This document shows, in pieces, positions 63,296 through 64,000 of a stretch of 64,000 nucleotides of DNA. The notes beneath the pieces were generated by a model, which saw nothing but the letters and a program-made list of their open reading frames with translations, made no database searches and was not told the DNA's origin. Numbering within the stretch: position 1 is the first letter of the stretch; each line of letters opens with the position of its first letter. Location: the NCBI GenBank assembly GCA_027364735.1, contig DAHXOT010000008.1:44141-108140 (forward strand), written 5' to 3'. A program made the translations under genes and the position numbers. The stretch is from Hydrotalea sp. Lineage in GTDB: Bacteria > Bacteroidota > Bacteroidia > Chitinophagales > Chitinophagaceae.

Positions 63296-64000
63296 TTAAT
63301 AGCGGTAATGTTCGGGCTTAAACGGACCATTTTTATCTATGCCTAAATAAGCTGCTTGATTATTGGTGAGTTCATCTAATTCAACACCAATTTTTGATAA
63401 ATGTAATCTTGCTACTTTTTCATCTAAATGTTTAGGTAACACATACACCTTATTTTCGTAATTTTTATGATTATTCCATAATTCAATTTGAGCTAAAGTT
63501 TGATTTGAAAAAGAATTACTCATTACAAATGAGGGATGGCCTGTTGCACAACCTAAATTCACTAAACGTCCTTCGGCTAATATTATAATATCTTTTCCAT
63601 TTACATTATAAATATCTACTTGCGGTTTAATGGTATCTTTTGTATGACCATAATTTTCATTCAACCATGCAATATCAATTTCAATATCAAAATGACCGAT
63701 ATTACAAACAATAGTTTTATCTTTCATAGCTGTAAAATGCTCTGCACGTATAATGTCTCTGCAACCGGTTGTAGTTACAACTATATCAGCTTCTTTAATT
63801 GCATTTTCCATTTTTTGAACGGCAAATCCATCCATTGCGGCTTGTAATGCACAAATAGGATCAATTTCTGTTACTATTACGCGGCAACCTGCTCCTGCTA
63901 AAGAGGCTGCAGAACCTTTACCCACATCGCCATAACCAGCTACCACAGCCACTTTTCCGGCCAGCATAACATCGGTAGCACGACGGATAGCATCTACTAA
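63296..64000 (-). CDS. ahcY: Adenosylhomocysteinase, 5' end cut by window edge
   Basis: The frame continues in sense to the window edge, giving the last 235 residues of S-adenosylhomocysteine hydrolase, which splits SAH into adenosine and homocysteine. It begins in [11 protein letters not shown], followed by the NAD-binding [18 protein letters not shown] loop, [41 protein letters not shown], and the C-terminal FKPEHYRY. The AHCY tail Lys-Tyr is replaced by HYRY as in many bacterial forms. The substrate-binding N-terminal half is outside the window. A shorter start at an internal ATG at 63967 would be wrong, since conserved residues continue upstream. Confidence 0.95.
   Translation of the reverse strand, partial: LVDAIRRATDVMLAGKVAVVAGYGDVGKGSAASLAGAGCRVIVTEIDPICALQAAMDGFAVQKMENAIKEADIVVTTTGCRDIIRAEHFTAMKDKTIVCNIGHFDIEIDIAWLNENYGHTKDTIKPQVDIYNVNGKDIIILAEGRLVNLGCATGHPSFVMSNSFSNQTLAQIELWNNHKNYENKVYVLPKHLDEKVARLHLSKIGVELDELTNNQAAYLGIDKNGPFKPEHYRY

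Noticed and set aside
63620..63847. 75-aa plus-strand frame inside ahcY
   Set aside because: It is antisense to the conserved AhcY frame.
1..64000. Prophage, insertion sequences, integrase, CRISPR array or rRNA operon
   Set aside because: No transposase, integrase, phage structural or cas gene, spaced direct repeats, or rRNA segment was recognised.

Overview
The window is a 64 kb piece of a low-GC, AT-rich chromosome from a member of Bacteroidota, most likely a Chitinophagaceae-like lineage (placement inferred, not proven). Supporting marks are a fused SecDF, the rpmB-rpmG-DUF4295 trio, a glucosamine-6-phosphate deaminase fused to a PIG-L/LmbE domain, a PKD-repeat secreted protein with a type IX-like tail, families such as DUF4294, DUF2027-Smr and DUF4397, promoters of the TTG-N19-TAnnTTTG type used by the Bacteroidota housekeeping sigma factor, and an almost complete lack of Shine-Dalgarno sequences. 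No phage, transposase, integrase or CRISPR array was seen; this is mainly core chromosome with a few accessory patches.

Layout. 0-5 kb: a truncated radical SAM gene, a small membrane protein, and the cytochrome c maturation pair ccmE-ccmF followed by a DUF4294 protein. 5-10 kb: an N-degron pair (clpS-aat), tRNA-Val with its own promoter and terminator, a YciI-like protein with a rare strong Shine-Dalgarno, a truncated DUF486 gene, a Ycf48-like secreted protein with a NamZ-like (DUF1343) glycosidase, and a YkgJ-type cysteine-cluster protein. 10-18 kb: parE-DUF1835-parC, a PAP2-type phosphatase and the NagB-LmbE fusion. 18-22.7 kb: two tandem single-domain LuxR-type regulators with a phased TACGGGG operator array, followed by an outer-membrane-type protein and a coiled-coil lipoprotein. 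22.7-31 kb: thrS-infC, a VIT/CCC1 transporter, rocD, rpmB-rpmG-DUF4295, ftsY and a polyprenyl synthase. 31-40 kb: a GH53 galactanase lipoprotein, an APC permease, a 12-PKD secreted protein, a DUF2027-Smr protein and a thiolase. 40-46.4 kb: a czcCBA-type heavy-metal efflux operon with a small leader gene. 46.4-64 kb: secDF, groES-groEL, nusB-DUF1573-yajC, coaE, a VanZ-like/CsgG-like overlapping pair, a standalone RlmK-like methyltransferase, an aminotransferase, lipoproteins, sdaA and the 3' part of ahcY.

The part that looks least explained is 18.36-21.6 kb. A promoter with a good -7 box but no -33 box lies just downstream of three TACGGGG copies at an exact 11-bp period. It precedes a 70-aa and then a 65-aa LuxR-type HTH protein with no sensor domain. 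A second promoter, framed by a 9-bp inverted repeat, lies between them. Two cell-surface genes follow on the same strand and the block ends in a strong terminator. This reads as a self-contained regulatory cassette for envelope proteins, but its function is inference.

Many ends are marked by long palindromic bidirectional terminators, while three other tail-to-tail gene pairs have overlapping or abutting stop codons and no terminator.
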